In this document: positions 1-9,154 of the stretch, in pieces | How the letters are laid out: the number at the start of each line of letters is the position of its first letter | How positions within the stretch are numbered: the stretch's first letter is position 1 | Translations under genes and position numbers: made by a program | The notes under the pieces: generated by a model | What the model was told of the DNA's origin: nothing | Databases searched by the model: none | What the model saw: the letters and a program-made list of their open reading frames with translations, nothing else | Assembly: GCA_022984795.1 (NCBI GenBank) | Contig: JALIHJ010000035.1 | Location: 124,001-188,000, forward strand | DNA: 64,000 nucleotides | Reading direction: 5' to 3' | DNA from: Fabrea salina | Lineage: Eukaryota; Ciliophora; Heterotrichea; Heterotrichida; Fabreidae

Positions 1-825
1 TCTGAGATACTGAAAGCGCGCAAGTTTGGCTACATGCAAGAAATCTTTGAGCAAAGGTACTTGTTTTTCAAAGGACTTAACTTAGAAAGAAAAGGGCAAC
101 TTAAGTCAGCAGCTAGTTACTACGTTGAAAGCATTGAGAACTTTTACAGGTTTGACGCTAAAATTAGGAAAGAAGCTTTGGAAAGACTTTTAGAGTTGTT
201 CCAGAACTACAACCTTCCTACAAACGAAATATCCAGCATGCTTGATTATACCCGAGACTGCCCCAAAGACATTGTTTTGATATTTGACAGCAGAGTCCTT
301 ACTAAAGAAATCTACAACCAGTTTTCTAAGTTCGCTAACATTGCAGTGGACTCCTGTGACAGAGTAGCTCTTATTTCGTTTTACTCTGAAATCAAAACAA
401 TCTTCAACCTGACACGCAGACCCAAGGAAAAAAGAAAGTACGAGCCTCAGGACTTTAAGTTTTCCCAAGAGTCTAGGCTTTATGACGCAGTTCTCGAAGG
501 AGTCAAGCAAGTGTCTGCGTGTTCTTTCAAAAGAACTAGTGGTTCTGAGTTCCGAGAGCAGTGGATCATTGTATTGAGTGACGGAGAAGACATTGGAAGC
601 GAAACTCAGCTGTCAGAACTAAAAGCCCAGTTAGCTGAGTCAGGAGCTAACTTGATCTTTTTGGCATATGGAGCTAAAAACTTTGTGCTGTCCCCTCTGG
701 AAGACTTAGTTCGGTTAACTCCACGGGGCCTTTTAGAAAGGATCCACCATAAAGACTACTTGAAGGACTCGCTTAAGAACATTGCTTCCTACATGTATCC
801 TTTTAAGGTTTTCTTATTCAACTGA
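1..825 (+). CDS. vWA-domain-like protein, 5' end outside the window
   Basis: The reading frame is open from the first base, so the gene is cut by the window edge; the first ATG inside is at 34, giving 263 residues from there. From about residue 78 the sequence looks like a von Willebrand A fold: a hydrophobic strand ending DIVLIFDSR, then RVALISFYSEI, then IIVLSDGEDIGS, a typical vWA strand with the acidic metal-site end. The first MIDAS motif reads D-S-R rather than D-x-S-x-S, so metal binding may be altered. The N-terminal part is charged and helical. The gene ends with TGA at 823-825, evidence that TGA is a real stop. Function is not assigned. Confidence 0.6.
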   Translation, partial: SEILKARKFGYMQEIFEQRYLFFKGLNLERKGQLKSAASYYVESIENFYRFDAKIRKEALERLLELFQNYNLPTNEISSMLDYTRDCPKDIVLIFDSRVLTKEIYNQFSKFANIAVDSCDRVALISFYSEIKTIFNLTRRPKEKRKYEPQDFKFSQESRLYDAVLEGVKQVSACSFKRTSGSEFREQWIIVLSDGEDIGSETQLSELKAQLAESGANLIFLAYGAKNFVLSPLEDLVRLTPRGLLERIHHKDYLKDSLKNIASYMYPFKVFLFN

Positions 826-914
826 TTATAAATTATATACTAAAGCTACTTTAATTAATGCAAGTTCAGGCCTTTAGTGAAGGCTTAAAGTTCAGTGAAT
901 GCAGAAATAAATAA

Positions 915-1418
915 ATGGACGGAGGCAATGTAGTTAGGAGGAGGTATATACCTAGAAGAGCTATTGACCCAGCTAACCCTTCTCCAGTTATTCAAGTGGA
1001 AAATAACCGGTCCAATTTCTTCGACAGCTTGAGTGAAGACTCGTCCAGTGTAAACAGTTCATCTTCGGAATCGAGTTCTTCTTCGTATTTTGAATTCATT
1101 TCGATACCCCAAACTCAAGAAATGGAATTCTACCCGACTGCTGAGTCCACTACTGACTCTGATTCCTCAGAAAGCTTTGGAGCTGAACCTTCCTTCAATA
1201 GGAAGAGCGACAGAACTAAAAGCTCTCCCACCGAAAAAGTTTCCAAGGTAGCCGGAATCACCCTTGAAGTTTTCAGAAGTTACTCTATTCCTGATCTGGG
1301 TTCTTATAATTACAATTTACCAAAGTTCCATAGTTGCGACAGTATTAGCTCTGTAGAAAGCGACATAGGAACATGCCAGATAAAAAGAACACCAGCTATG
1401 ATCTTTATTGATATATAA
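915..1418 (+). CDS. Ser-rich protein of unknown function
   Basis: A 167-residue frame with an ATG start just after an A/T-rich leader (aataaataa). It begins with a basic stretch (VVRRRYIPRR) and continues into a low-complexity Ser/Glu/Asp region at about residues 36-65. No signal peptide, membrane segment or known domain is visible. The second half is Ser-rich with scattered aromatic residues and looks like a phosphorylation-prone disordered protein. Its position between two same-strand genes with short gaps, and the absence of an opposing frame, support it as a gene. Confidence 0.6.
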   Translation: MDGGNVVRRRYIPRRAIDPANPSPVIQVENNRSNFFDSLSEDSSSVNSSSSESSSSSYFEFISIPQTQEMEFYPTAESTTDSDSSESFGAEPSFNRKSDRTKSSPTEKVSKVAGITLEVFRSYSIPDLGSYNYNLPKFHSCDSISSVESDIGTCQIKRTPAMIFIDI

Positions 1419-1495
1419 GGTTTATTAACTAAAGAATTATAAGTAGTTTAAACAATGGTCGTCATGTGCTGCATAGTTGCAATTAGACAATAAAT

Positions 1496-2941
1496 ATGAA
1501 AAAGCAAAGCATAACTTCTCGTTTAAAGGAAAAAACCCAAAACACCCATAACCGAACTAAAAGGCCTTCACTAATCAAAAGAAATAACACAAGTCTACTA
1601 AGTTATAAAATCCAAGAGGCACTTACTATTCCTAAAGAAACATCTAAGGTTGCTATAAGTCAGCAGGTAGGCTCAAGTTCTTTGAGCAACACACTAAACA
1701 ACTCAACTTCATTTAAGCTTAACGGAAGTTTGAACAGAAGCAAAGCCAGCCTCAAAGACTTTCAAGCGATAAAGCAGCACTCACTCAACTCTTTCTCAGA
1801 AGACATGGACGCAGTTTTCAACTCATTACCTTTGCCTTTGAAACCACACCAGGTTTTAAAGCGTTTTCACGCTGGCATTTCTAGTTACGAGCAAGGAGAA
1901 ATTCTGGACTATCAGGAGATCTACTACTTGGGCTTCAAAGCAAAAAAGAACAAAACTGAGCCCTCTAAAGTTAACTTTGGATTTGATGACGAACGTTCTG
2001 ACTATAAACTTGTAGCAGGGGACCACGTTGCTTACAGGTACGAAGTCCAAAAGATGCTGGGAAAAGGGTCTTTTGGTCAGGTCGTTAGGTGCTACGACCA
2101 TAAAAACAAAGAATGCATTGCTATGAAGATTATAAGGAACCAAAAAAGGTTCCAAAGACAAGGCAAAGTTGAAATAAAAGTCCTAAGGCACATACTGAAG
2201 CACGACCCAGATGAGTCCTCTAACTGCGTTCACATTCAAAAGTGCTTTATGTTCAGAAACCACATTTGCCTTGTATTTGACTTGCTGAGTGTGAATCTTT
2301 ACGAACTACTTAAGTCCAGCAAGTTCAGAGGGTTTTCACTTTCGCTTGTAAGACGATTTGCCGTTCAGTTGCTGGAAACTCTTTCTTTTTTAGAACGAAA
2401 CCATATAATCCACTGCGACCTTAAGCCTGAAAATGTGCTACTGAGGTCTCCCAACAAATCCCGAATAACGGTGATAGACTTTGGGTCTTCCTGTTTTGAA
2501 ACAGACAGAGTTTACACCTACATTCAAAGCAGGTTTTACAGAGCCCCAGAAATCATGCTTGGAATTCCTTACACTTGCAGTATAGACATTTGGTCACTGG
2601 GGTGTTGTGTGGCGGAGCTGCACTCAGGGAGACCTTTGTTTGCAGGAGAAAACGAAAAAGAACAACTAGCTTGTATAACCGAAATTAAAGGCTTGCCGCC
2701 AGCAAGTTTACTTAAAGCTGCAACTCGCAAGAAACTCTTTTTTGACCAAGAAGATAATTACTTAGAAGTAATAAACAGCAAAGGAAGAAGAAGGATTCCA
2801 AACTCACGCAGTTTGGAAGAAAAGTTAGGATCCAGTGAGCCTAAGTTGTTAGATTTTCTGAGGAGGTGCTTGGAATGGGACCCTTTAACTCGAATTAAAC
2901 CCCAAGAAGCTTTAATGCATCCTTGGATTACTGAGTGTTGA
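1496..2941 (+). CDS. DYRK-family dual-specificity protein kinase
   Basis: A 481-residue protein kinase. The disordered basic N-terminus is followed by a DYRK-homology-box-like segment (about residues 119-148, KPHQVLKRFHAGISSYE). The catalytic domain spans roughly 180-480: Gly loop GKGSFGQV, VAIK-type lysine in CIAMKII, catalytic loop HCDLKPENVLL starting at residue 306, DFGSSCF, and the DYRK activation loop YTYIQSRFYRAPE whose second Tyr is autophosphorylated in this family. The DH box favours class II DYRK (DYRK2/Pom1-like), serine/threonine kinases of growth and cell-polarity control. The stop is TGA. It is convergent with histone H2B, with 49 bp between stops. Confidence 0.9.
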   Translation: MKKQSITSRLKEKTQNTHNRTKRPSLIKRNNTSLLSYKIQEALTIPKETSKVAISQQVGSSSLSNTLNNSTSFKLNGSLNRSKASLKDFQAIKQHSLNSFSEDMDAVFNSLPLPLKPHQVLKRFHAGISSYEQGEILDYQEIYYLGFKAKKNKTEPSKVNFGFDDERSDYKLVAGDHVAYRYEVQKMLGKGSFGQVVRCYDHKNKECIAMKIIRNQKRFQRQGKVEIKVLRHILKHDPDESSNCVHIQKCFMFRNHICLVFDLLSVNLYELLKSSKFRGFSLSLVRRFAVQLLETLSFLERNHIIHCDLKPENVLLRSPNKSRITVIDFGSSCFETDRVYTYIQSRFYRAPEIMLGIPYTCSIDIWSLGCCVAELHSGRPLFAGENEKEQLACITEIKGLPPASLLKAATRKKLFFDQEDNYLEVINSKGRRRIPNSRSLEEKLGSSEPKLLDFLRRCLEWDPLTRIKPQEALMHPWITEC

Positions 2942-2990
2942 TTTAATAATTAAAGACTGAGTAAAGAGAATGAATCTTACAATTAGTTGA

Positions 2991-3320
2991 TTAACTGGTG
3001 AACTTGGTGACTGCTTTGGTTCCTTCACTGACAGCGTGTTTGGCAAGTTCTCCGGGAAGGATTAGTCTGACGCTAGTTTGGACTTCTCTGCTGGAAAGAG
3101 TTCTCTTCTTGCCGTACCTGACGAGTTTGGAGCTTTCAAGGCAGACTCTTTCGAAGATGTCGTTGATGAAGGAGTTCATGATGCTCATGGACCTCTTGGA
3201 AATACCAATGTCGGGGTGGACTTGTTTCAAAACACGGTAGATGTAAAGGGAGAAGGTTTCAGACCTCTTCTTAGCCTTTTTCTTTTCAACGTTGGCTTGA
3301 GCTTTAGGTTGAGCTTTCAT
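2991..3320 (-). CDS. Histone H2B
   Basis: A 109-residue H2B. The histone fold is clear: [18 protein letters not shown], then [38 protein letters not shown] and the C-terminal helix [11 protein letters not shown], which keeps the lysine ubiquitylated in other eukaryotes. The basic N-terminal tail is only about 20 residues, shorter than in animals. Upstream on the minus strand lie a TATAAAAGG box (3346-3354) and a CCAAT box (3384-3388), with the same spacing as the H3 and H4 promoters at 57.9-58.1 kb. No intron. Confidence 0.95.
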   Translation of the reverse strand: MKAQPKAQANVEKKKAKKRSETFSLYIYRVLKQVHPDIGISKRSMSIMNSFINDIFERVCLESSKLVRYGKKRTLSSREVQTSVRLILPGELAKHAVSEGTKAVTKFTS

Positions 3321-3345
3321 TTTATAATCCCGCTAATTTTGATTT

Positions 3346-3354
3346 CCTTTTATA
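3346..3354 (-). promoter_or_regulatory. TATA box of the histone H2B gene
   Basis: On the minus strand this reads TATAAAAGG and lies 26-34 nt upstream of the H2B ATG. The H4 gene has TATAAAAAGG and the H3 gene TATTTAAAGG at nearly the same distance, which suggests a real core promoter element. Confidence 0.55.
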
Positions 3355-3383
3355 TTGCAGAGGTATCCATTTACTGTTTTCTG

Positions 3384-3388
3384 ATTGG
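3384..3388 (-). promoter_or_regulatory. CCAAT box of the histone H2B gene
   Basis: On the minus strand CCAAT lies 64 nt upstream of the ATG, inside a 14-base word (tgattggttgtttt on the plus strand, 3382-3395) that recurs exactly upstream of histone H3 at 57997-58010. Recurrence in front of two core histone genes argues for a shared regulatory element. Confidence 0.55.
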
Positions 3389-3476
3389 TTGTTTTTTTAG
3401 ATTTGAGATAGTTCCTAACTACTTACCACTCCCAGACTCTTAATTCTCCGCAATTTTTTAACTAGTTAAGAACTGC

Positions 3477-4019
3477 TTAAACAGGGATTTGGGAAGGAGA
3501 TAAGTCGGTTTCGAGCTTGTACTCCTCAGGAGGAGAGTCGTGGAACAGAGAGTGGACTACTGAAGCCAGACCAGAAAGCAGCACTACATAGGTAACGAGT
3601 CCCCCTGCCATAACAAGCGTCACTAGCACTGTCACAGCTATCATAGCCATGTTCTTTTGGAAAGGCGTGACTTCGTTGCCTGAGATCACAATGGACTTCA
3701 CGGAGTACACATAAAGCCAAATGGCACCTAAGATGATCAGACTGATTAAGAAGCTAGGCTGTGAAAGCACTGCTAAAGCCAAAAAGATAACTGCTAGCGA
3801 AATGTAGTTGGAAACAAAGTACACAAGGTTCTGCTGAGTACGCTTGGAGGCTTCTGACAACTTAGGCTTAGAAAAGGTTGCAGGGTTGGCAAATTCAGAG
3901 AACCAAGGTCGCAAATTCTTGATAAAAGAACTAAAGCTAATTCTATTCTGCAGAGCCAAACCTATTGTAGAGTTTTCAAAAGAAGAAAGTAACTTCCCAG
4001 GATTTAGCTTGTTGTCCAT
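3477..4019 (-). CDS. PRA1-family (prenylated Rab acceptor) membrane protein
   Basis: A 180-residue protein with the PRA1 signature: LRPWSEF-like motif (LRPWFSEFANP), FSKPKLSEASKRTQQNL, then YFVSNYISLAVIFLALA. Hydrophobic segments lie at about 75-95 and 95-115 and a second pair at about 123-155, the four-helix hairpin layout of the family. PRA1 proteins sit in ER/Golgi/endosome membranes, bind prenylated Rab GTPases and help their membrane delivery. The tail is acidic. It is divergent from the GrpE gene; the start codons are separated by 32 bp, which must hold both promoters or lie inside them. Confidence 0.85.
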   Translation of the reverse strand: MDNKLNPGKLLSSFENSTIGLALQNRISFSSFIKNLRPWFSEFANPATFSKPKLSEASKRTQQNLVYFVSNYISLAVIFLALAVLSQPSFLISLIILGAIWLYVYSVKSIVISGNEVTPFQKNMAMIAVTVLVTLVMAGGLVTYVVLLSGLASVVHSLFHDSPPEEYKLETDLSPSQIPV

Positions 4020-4051
4020 CTTTATATAGCGTTTTGGACAACATTTTTAGT

Positions 4052-4633
4052 ATGCTGACAAAACTTACCAGGAGTCACCCAGTTGGTTGCTTAGTTCCTA
4101 GACGCTTGTTTTTTAACCCTTTCAAAAAAGAAACTGAAGCAGGTTTAGAACTCCAAGAGAAAATAAAAGCTGCTGAGGAACAAGCCCAGCTTTACAAAAA
4201 CAAGGCTGCTCAAACTCTGACAGAAACTGAAAGTCTACGCAAAAGACTTAACAACGAAATTGAAAACCAAAAAGTCTACGCAATCACTAAGTTCGCCAAG
4301 GAACTCTTGGAAGTTCCTGACAACCTGCAAAGAGCCATAGACAACATTCCTTCAAAGGAAGCACTTCAGAAAAACCCTCAGAAAGTTATCAGAGAACTTC
4401 ATTTCGGAACAAGGGCTACACGCGAAATCCTCCAAGGAACTCTGATGAAGTTTGAAGTTGAAGAGTTCAATCCTTCGGGGGAAAAGTTCGATCCCAACAA
4501 ACACGAAGTTTTAAAGGTCCACCAAAGCTCTAGTCAAGCACATGACACAGTGTGTGAAGTTTTCACCACTGGCTACACTCTCAGAGACAGAGTTCTGAGG
4601 TTTGCCAAAGTTGGTGTAGTAAAAAAGCAGTAG
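4052..4633 (+). CDS. Mitochondrial GrpE, nucleotide exchange factor of mtHsp70
   Basis: From the first true ATG at 4052 the protein has 193 residues; the frame can be opened at a TTG at 4034, but that is not a credible eukaryotic start. The N-terminus is basic and Ser/Thr-containing (MLTKLTRSHPVG...PRRLFF), like a mitochondrial presequence. A long coiled coil (about 30-75) leads into the GrpE core: FAKELLEVPDNLQRAI, then the C-terminal beta domain FNPSGEKFDPNKHEVL and GYTLRDRVLRFAKVGV, all diagnostic. It would release ADP from mitochondrial Hsp70 during import and folding. It is divergent from PRA1 and followed 32 bp later by NAA10 on the same strand. Confidence 0.92.
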   Translation: MLTKLTRSHPVGCLVPRRLFFNPFKKETEAGLELQEKIKAAEEQAQLYKNKAAQTLTETESLRKRLNNEIENQKVYAITKFAKELLEVPDNLQRAIDNIPSKEALQKNPQKVIRELHFGTRATREILQGTLMKFEVEEFNPSGEKFDPNKHEVLKVHQSSSQAHDTVCEVFTTGYTLRDRVLRFAKVGVVKKQ

Positions 4634-4665
4634 TGTTAATAGTTAAAAAGAAACACCAATAAACT

Positions 4666-5238
4666 ATGGTGTGCATAAGGCGAGCAGAGCCAGAGGATTT
4701 ACTGCAAATCCAAGAGTGTAACTTATGGTGCCTTCCAGAAAACTACAACTTAAAGTACTACTTCTACCACGTTCTAAGCTGGCCGCATTTGCTTTATGTA
4801 GCAGATGACTGCGGGAAAATAGTAGGGTATGTCTTAGCAAAAATGTAAAAATCACTTAGGGAAGACGAGATGATGGGCGAAGAAGCCTCTGAAATTCACG
4901 GACACATAACTTCCATCAGTGTTCTCCGCACCCACCGCAAACTAGGAATTGCTACTAAACTCATGGAAGCTGCCCACCGCGCCATGAAAGAAGTTTACGA
5001 CGCTGAGTATGTTTCACTACACGTAAGAGTAGGCAACAGAGGAGCTTTTGCTTTGTACTCAGGTACACTTGGCTTTGAAATCTACGACGTAGAGGCAAAG
5101 TACTACGCCGACGGAGAAGACGCTTACGATATGCGCAAGTACTTCAGACCCAAGAAACAACAGCCCTCCAAATCACAGCAAACTGCTTCTGAAGAAGAGC
5201 AAAAAAAGAAAAAGCGGTCTAAAAAGAAAAAAAGATAA
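4666..5238 (+). CDS. NAA10: N-alpha-acetyltransferase 10, catalytic subunit of NatA
   Basis: Two exons, 4666-4844 and 4860-5238, joined by a 15-nt intron, give 185 residues. The order [23 protein letters not shown]-type segment, GYVLAKM, then [27 protein letters not shown] and [21 protein letters not shown] follows NAA10/ARD1 closely. The acetyl-CoA loop R-x-x-x-L-G-I-A is intact. The splice joins the strand just before HGHITS, which confirms the intron, since unspliced reading hits TAA at once. The C-terminus is Lys-rich. NatA acetylates N-termini after Met removal at the ribosome; its partner NAA15 is not in the window. Confidence 0.95.
4845..4859 (+). other. 15-nt intron in NAA10
   Basis: Sequence gtaaaaatcacttag, phase 2. 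Retention makes ATG-TAA, an immediate stop. A at intron position 10. Confidence 0.95.
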
Positions 5239-5285
5239 TGCACTAAACTTAGATAGTAAATTTGGATAAATTATAACAATGTGTA

Positions 5286-6608
5286 ATGATATGGCTTTTA
5301 TTACTGGGAATTAGCACTGCTACAATCAAAATTCCACTGAGACCTACCAAGCCCTTGAAGGGAGCTATAAGTGCTATTCAGAGAAACTTTTCAGTAGAAC
5401 TAGAAAACATATCAAATGTAATACTAAAGTAGATGCAGTACCAAGGCCCCATTTACTTAGGAACTCCTCCACAGTTAATGCACGTGATCTATGACACAGG
5501 GTCTTCTTGGCTTTGGGTTCCTGAAGAAGGGTGCTCTTGTCATGACTCTTTGTTTAGGTTTGACCCAAACTCCTCAGTTACTTTCAAAAGGTTCCAAAAA
5601 AACTACTCTTTGCAGTATGGACTTGGTTTTGCTACTGGGAACTTGTCTTCTGAAGTGGTTAGCATTGACCCTAATCACAATTTTGCTGTTGAAAACCAGT
5701 ACTTCATACTTGCGCAAAAAGACCAAAACTTTCTGAAACTCAAAGCTGATGGAATCTTGGTAAGATCTAAGTAGGGACTGGGGTTTCCTAGACTTTCGGA
5801 CTCCTACGACACGTTTGTCATCAACTTAAAAAAGCAAGGACTGATTCCTAAAGCTTTGTTTGCAATATACCTGAGTGATAACGACTTTACTAGCGAAAAC
5901 ACAAAGCCCCTGTCCAACATAATGATAGGTAGCTATGACTTAGAAACTTATGCAAGTGACTCCAAAATTAAGTGGGTCAAAGTGTTTTCTGAGTCAGGTT
6001 ACTGGACAGTGCGGCTGAACTCAGTGAGTGTAGGAAACAACGAAGTGAGGATGCGGGAGTCTGTAGTAGGAATGATTGACACTGGAACTAGTTTGATGCT
6101 AGCACCTGGAAAAGAAGCTTTTGAAATAATGCACTTCATTGCTAGAGGAGGTTACTGCTGGGACTACAAAGACTTTTGGATGTGTGACTGTGGAAACAAG
6201 TTTAGAGTAACTGACTACCCTGAGTTGGTTCTTGGAATTGGCGAACACTACTTTGCGATTCCTCCACAAATGTACTTTTGGAAGTTTGGTGACTTCTGCC
6301 AGTTGCTTGTAGTAAGTTTGGGCAAAAAGAACTTTTGGGTGTTAGGGGATGTTTTTCTAAGGAAGTTTTATACAATTTTTGACATGGAAAACAGCAGGTT
6401 GGGGCTTGTTAAGTAATCGACATTTAGCTCAGTCAACGTAGAAGGAACTGATCAAGGACTTGACTCCAGTACTGTAGCTATAATAATAGTGTCCTGTGCT
6501 TTAGGAACGGTTCTTTTGTCAGCAGTAGTTTTGGTTGCAGTTAAACACTTCATAGCAAGGTCAAGGAACTCTTTGCAAGACTTTATTGATAGACACCTAA
6601 CTGACTAA
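5286..6608 (+). CDS. Pepsin-type aspartyl protease with C-terminal membrane anchor
   Basis: Four exons (5286-5417, 5433-5759, 5775-6412, 6428-6608) with three 15-nt introns give 425 residues. The start MIWLLLLGISTATI is a signal peptide. The two catalytic motifs of family A1 are present: YDTGSSWLWVP (Asp about residue 65) and MIDTGTSLMLAP (Asp about 255). The pepsin flap region reads QYGLGFATGNLS, and WVLGDVFLRKFYTIFD with LGLVN is the conserved C-terminal strand set. Exon 4 adds a hydrophobic helix (VAIIIVSCALGTVLLSAVVL) and a short basic tail, so the enzyme is probably anchored in a lysosomal, phagosomal or surface membrane. A linker rather than a long propeptide follows the signal. Confidence 0.92.
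5418..5432 (+). other. 15-nt intron 1 of the aspartyl protease gene
   Basis: Sequence gtaatactaaagtag, phase 0; retention ends in an in-frame TAG formed by its last three bases. A at position 10. Confidence 0.93.
5760..5774 (+). other. 15-nt intron 2 of the aspartyl protease gene
   Basis: Sequence gtaagatctaagtag, phase 0; splicing joins GIL to GLGFP. Retention gives a terminal TAG. A at position 10. Confidence 0.93.
6413..6427 (+). other. 15-nt intron 3 of the aspartyl protease gene
   Basis: Sequence gtaatcgacatttag, phase 2; retention creates TAA directly. Removing it adds an exon that encodes a membrane helix. A at position 10. Confidence 0.88.
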
Positions 6609-6619
6609 TACAAATTAAG

Positions 6620-7876
6620 TTATAAACTGTCATCGCTAAAGTCGTCATAAGTGTCAGAAGAAATCAAAGACAATGACTTGAGGAACAAGTCTTTGTTGAA
6701 CCTAGGGTCACTGATGAACTCCATAAGGTCTGGCTTTTGGGTGCTGTTTTCGTTTTTGCACTTGTGGTTCTTTCTGCCCAGCATGGGGGAACTAGGTGCG
6801 TCTCTTAACTGTGCAGTGTCGAAAAACTTAGGCACACAGTCATCATCTACGTGGCCTTCTTTGATGTAGGTTTTGGACGAATAAAAAGTAAAGAAAGAAG
6901 ACGTTCTGTTAGAGATCTGCTTGCATTCGTTGTCGTTTTTACAATAGTAGTCTATTGTAGTTAGGAGTTCCTTTTCACTCAGCACACTTTCGTACTGTTC
7001 GTAAAGAACTGACTCTATTTCTTCTCTGAACTTAACTCTCAGGCCTTCTATGTCGAACTTGTCAATAGTTTTGCTAGTGGCCCTTAAGAGTTGCTTGGGG
7101 TCTTCTATGGTGTGAGTGGCTTCGTCCATAAAAGGCAGCATCTCGTTGATGTCTTTGACCTTCATTATCTTTTTCTTCAAAATGCTCACAGTGCCCAAAG
7201 CAACCTGGAACAAAAAGTGGTCTCCCTTTACTAAAAAAAAGTCCCAAATCCTTAAAACTACGTTGCTAGGAAAACTATAAGCAAACACACAAACAAACCA
7301 TTGGACTGAAAACAACGAAGACTCCATTTGAATCTTTGCAAAGTGCTTTGCAAGGTTAGGGTGGGACTTATTCAACATAAACTCAAAAACTCTTTGGTCC
7401 ACCAAAACTCCTGTCATGACTGAAAAGTAGTCTATTGGAAGGTAGACTTCAATGATTTGCGAAAGCATCCAAAAACACTCTTCTTCTTCAAAGCCGATTG
7501 ACAGCAGCCGCCCGGCTATGAAGTTAAGTCCTTGGCAGTAACCAACGTTAGGGTTCCTCAAAGAGTAAGCTACAAGCACATTCCGTAAGCTCTTAATGTT
7601 TTCAGGGTCTTCAAAGTAACTCTCGTAGGGAAAAGTCCGGTGCAAGTCTCTGTCTATTTGTTTAGTGTAGTTCGTAGAAAGGTCTTCAGTTTGCAAAAGA
7701 ATAGCGTTGTAGTAAATTGGGTTTTCCCTAATTTGTAAACTGGCTCCGGACACTTCTAACCAAATCCACTTTCTGTGCATTTCGCTTGGTCCCGATAGTA
7801 AGTTTGAAACTAGGGTGTCTTTGTTCTCTGGAGTGATTCCTTCTTGTTTTATCTTTTCCAAAGTTTCTAGGTCCAT
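6620..7876 (-). CDS. TBC-domain Rab GTPase-activating protein
   Basis: A 418-residue protein. The TBC domain occupies roughly residues 30-250 and has both catalytic fingers: the arginine finger IDRDLHRTFP and the glutamine finger GYCQGLNFIAG. RKWIWLEVSG and RIWDFFLVKGDHFLF are further TBC hallmarks. Such proteins stimulate GTP hydrolysis on Rab GTPases. The C-terminal 130 residues are charged, low in hydrophobics and end in an acidic run (DTYDDFSDDSL). The gene is convergent with the aspartyl protease (11 bp between stops) and lies 9 bp downstream of the next minus-strand gene. Confidence 0.92.
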   Translation of the reverse strand: MDLETLEKIKQEGITPENKDTLVSNLLSGPSEMHRKWIWLEVSGASLQIRENPIYYNAILLQTEDLSTNYTKQIDRDLHRTFPYESYFEDPENIKSLRNVLVAYSLRNPNVGYCQGLNFIAGRLLSIGFEEEECFWMLSQIIEVYLPIDYFSVMTGVLVDQRVFEFMLNKSHPNLAKHFAKIQMESSLFSVQWFVCVFAYSFPSNVVLRIWDFFLVKGDHFLFQVALGTVSILKKKIMKVKDINEMLPFMDEATHTIEDPKQLLRATSKTIDKFDIEGLRVKFREEIESVLYEQYESVLSEKELLTTIDYYCKNDNECKQISNRTSSFFTFYSSKTYIKEGHVDDDCVPKFFDTAQLRDAPSSPMLGRKNHKCKNENSTQKPDLMEFISDPRFNKDLFLKSLSLISSDTYDDFSDDSL

Positions 7877-7885
7877 GTTTTATTA

Positions 7886-8662
7886 TCATATAGCTTTATC
7901 ATTAATGAGTTGTTCTAAAGTGCTAGAAATAAGCTCATAGGAGGGGTTGGGTGGCAATTTTGTTTCTAGCTTAAGTTGCACTTTGTCACGCAAGGCTTGC
8001 TGGAGTTGAGTTTGTAAGCAGTTTATCAGTTCGTTGTTGGACTCAACTGTAGGTGGAGTTTGACTCTTTAAGCTAGAAATAAGAACTCTTGCACGGTTAA
8101 TTGCATTAAGTATGCTTTGAGGAGCAGTTTTTTCAGGAGTTTTACGTAGCCGAACATGCTCCCAAGCAGGGAGTTTAGACAAACTGCTGACTTGCTGAGT
8201 TAGCTTGGCAATAGAGTCCTTTACCTTTTGAATTTCTTTGTGGAGTTCTAGTATTTTTGGACCCAAGGCTCCTTTACAATCTTCTGGTTTAAGTTCTGGC
8301 TTTGGCAAATTAAGGTTTGGGACTTTAGTTTCCTTCCATTCAGAAAGACTGTGCAGGGTGCTTTCAATTTCAGTAGTGAGTTTGTGGATAAGTTGAATGT
8401 AGCTAGACTCCCTTTTCTTGAACTTAAGACACTCAGTGCAGTAGCTTCCAGAAGACTTAGAGTAGTCTGAAGTGGACTCTTGGCTTTGAACAGGGGAACT
8501 GCTGATAGGAGTTTTGCTTCTTGACCTCTGTCTGATTATTGGAGACAACGAAGTTCTTTGAGTTGCTGAAGAGTTTTGTTTAGCAACGCTTGAAGGGCTT
8601 TTCTTTAGTCTTATTTCTTTCATCATGGCCGATGTACTGTTTTGGAACTTCCTTCTTTGCAT
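7886..8662 (-). CDS. Coiled-coil protein of unknown function
   Basis: A 258-residue protein. The first 75 residues are basic and Ser-rich (RQRSRSKTPISS), followed by YCTECLKFKKRE with a lone C-x-x-C pair, then helical heptad-like stretches at about 90-175 and 200-255 (LQTQLQQALRDKVQLKLETK). No catalytic motif, signal or membrane segment was seen. The layout suits a cytoskeletal or basal-body associated protein, but that is a guess from composition only. Confidence 0.75.
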   Translation of the reverse strand: MQRRKFQNSTSAMMKEIRLKKSPSSVAKQNSSATQRTSLSPIIRQRSRSKTPISSSPVQSQESTSDYSKSSGSYCTECLKFKKRESSYIQLIHKLTTEIESTLHSLSEWKETKVPNLNLPKPELKPEDCKGALGPKILELHKEIQKVKDSIAKLTQQVSSLSKLPAWEHVRLRKTPEKTAPQSILNAINRARVLISSLKSQTPPTVESNNELINCLQTQLQQALRDKVQLKLETKLPPNPSYELISSTLEQLINDKAI

Positions 8663-8713
8663 AATTAAATGTTAAAGTATCTGCTAGAATTTATTGAATA
8701 ATTCAAATAATTC

Positions 8714-9139
8714 TTATGCATTAGTGATACTGCGACGGCACAAGGGACAAGTATTATGAATTCTAAGCCAACTAGTAAGGCACCGGTCGTGGAAAGCGTG
8801 GCTGCATGGCATGAGCCTGACCACTTGGTTATCCAAAAACTCATCCCGGCAAATCGAGCAAGAAGAGTTCACAAGTTCCTGCGGCGAAGTAAAATCTAAA
8901 GAGTCTATGAGTAGTTGAGAAGCCGGAGGCACTCCACTTTCTGACCCCATTTGAGCGTACCTAACTACCCACCTTGGAACGAATACTGACAAAGAGGACT
9001 CGTTCTCAGCACTTCCTGCTTGGGTCTCAAGAAGAGACTTGCAGTTTTTGCAGGTGTAGCAAGTCATGTACAGGCTCATCAAGAACTTTAGCCCGCAGTT
9101 GTGGCAAATGAAGCACTTCATACGATATTGTGGGTTCAT
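8714..9139 (-). CDS. RING-H2 E3 ubiquitin ligase, small
   Basis: A 141-residue protein with two zinc modules. The N-terminus has C-x-x-C-x-x-C-G followed by C-x-x-C (CFICHNCG...CYTCKNC), like the zinc ribbon at the start of RNF126/RNF115-type ligases. The C-terminal RING-H2 (about 95-135) reads CSICRDEFLDNQVVRLMPC, SHAFHDRCLTSWL and CPLCRRS, with all eight metal ligands. The middle is short and without a membrane helix. It probably acts as a cytosolic E3. It is divergent from the REEP-like gene with 15 bp between the starts. Confidence 0.88.
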   Translation of the reverse strand: MNPQYRMKCFICHNCGLKFLMSLYMTCYTCKNCKSLLETQAGSAENESSLSVFVPRWVVRYAQMGSESGVPPASQLLIDSLDFTSPQELVNSSCSICRDEFLDNQVVRLMPCSHAFHDRCLTSWLRIHNTCPLCRRSITNA

Positions 9140-9154
9140 TAATTATTATAAACA

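Noticed and set aside
3078-3443. Open frame on the plus strand across histone H2B
   Set aside because: It is the antisense of a clear histone gene; composition follows from the H2B codons.
4034-4051. TTG-initiated extension of GrpE; similar non-ATG extensions at 10318-10368, 34745-34759, 50647-50649 and 60756-60776
   Set aside because: Non-ATG starts are not expected here and a good ATG lies shortly downstream in each.
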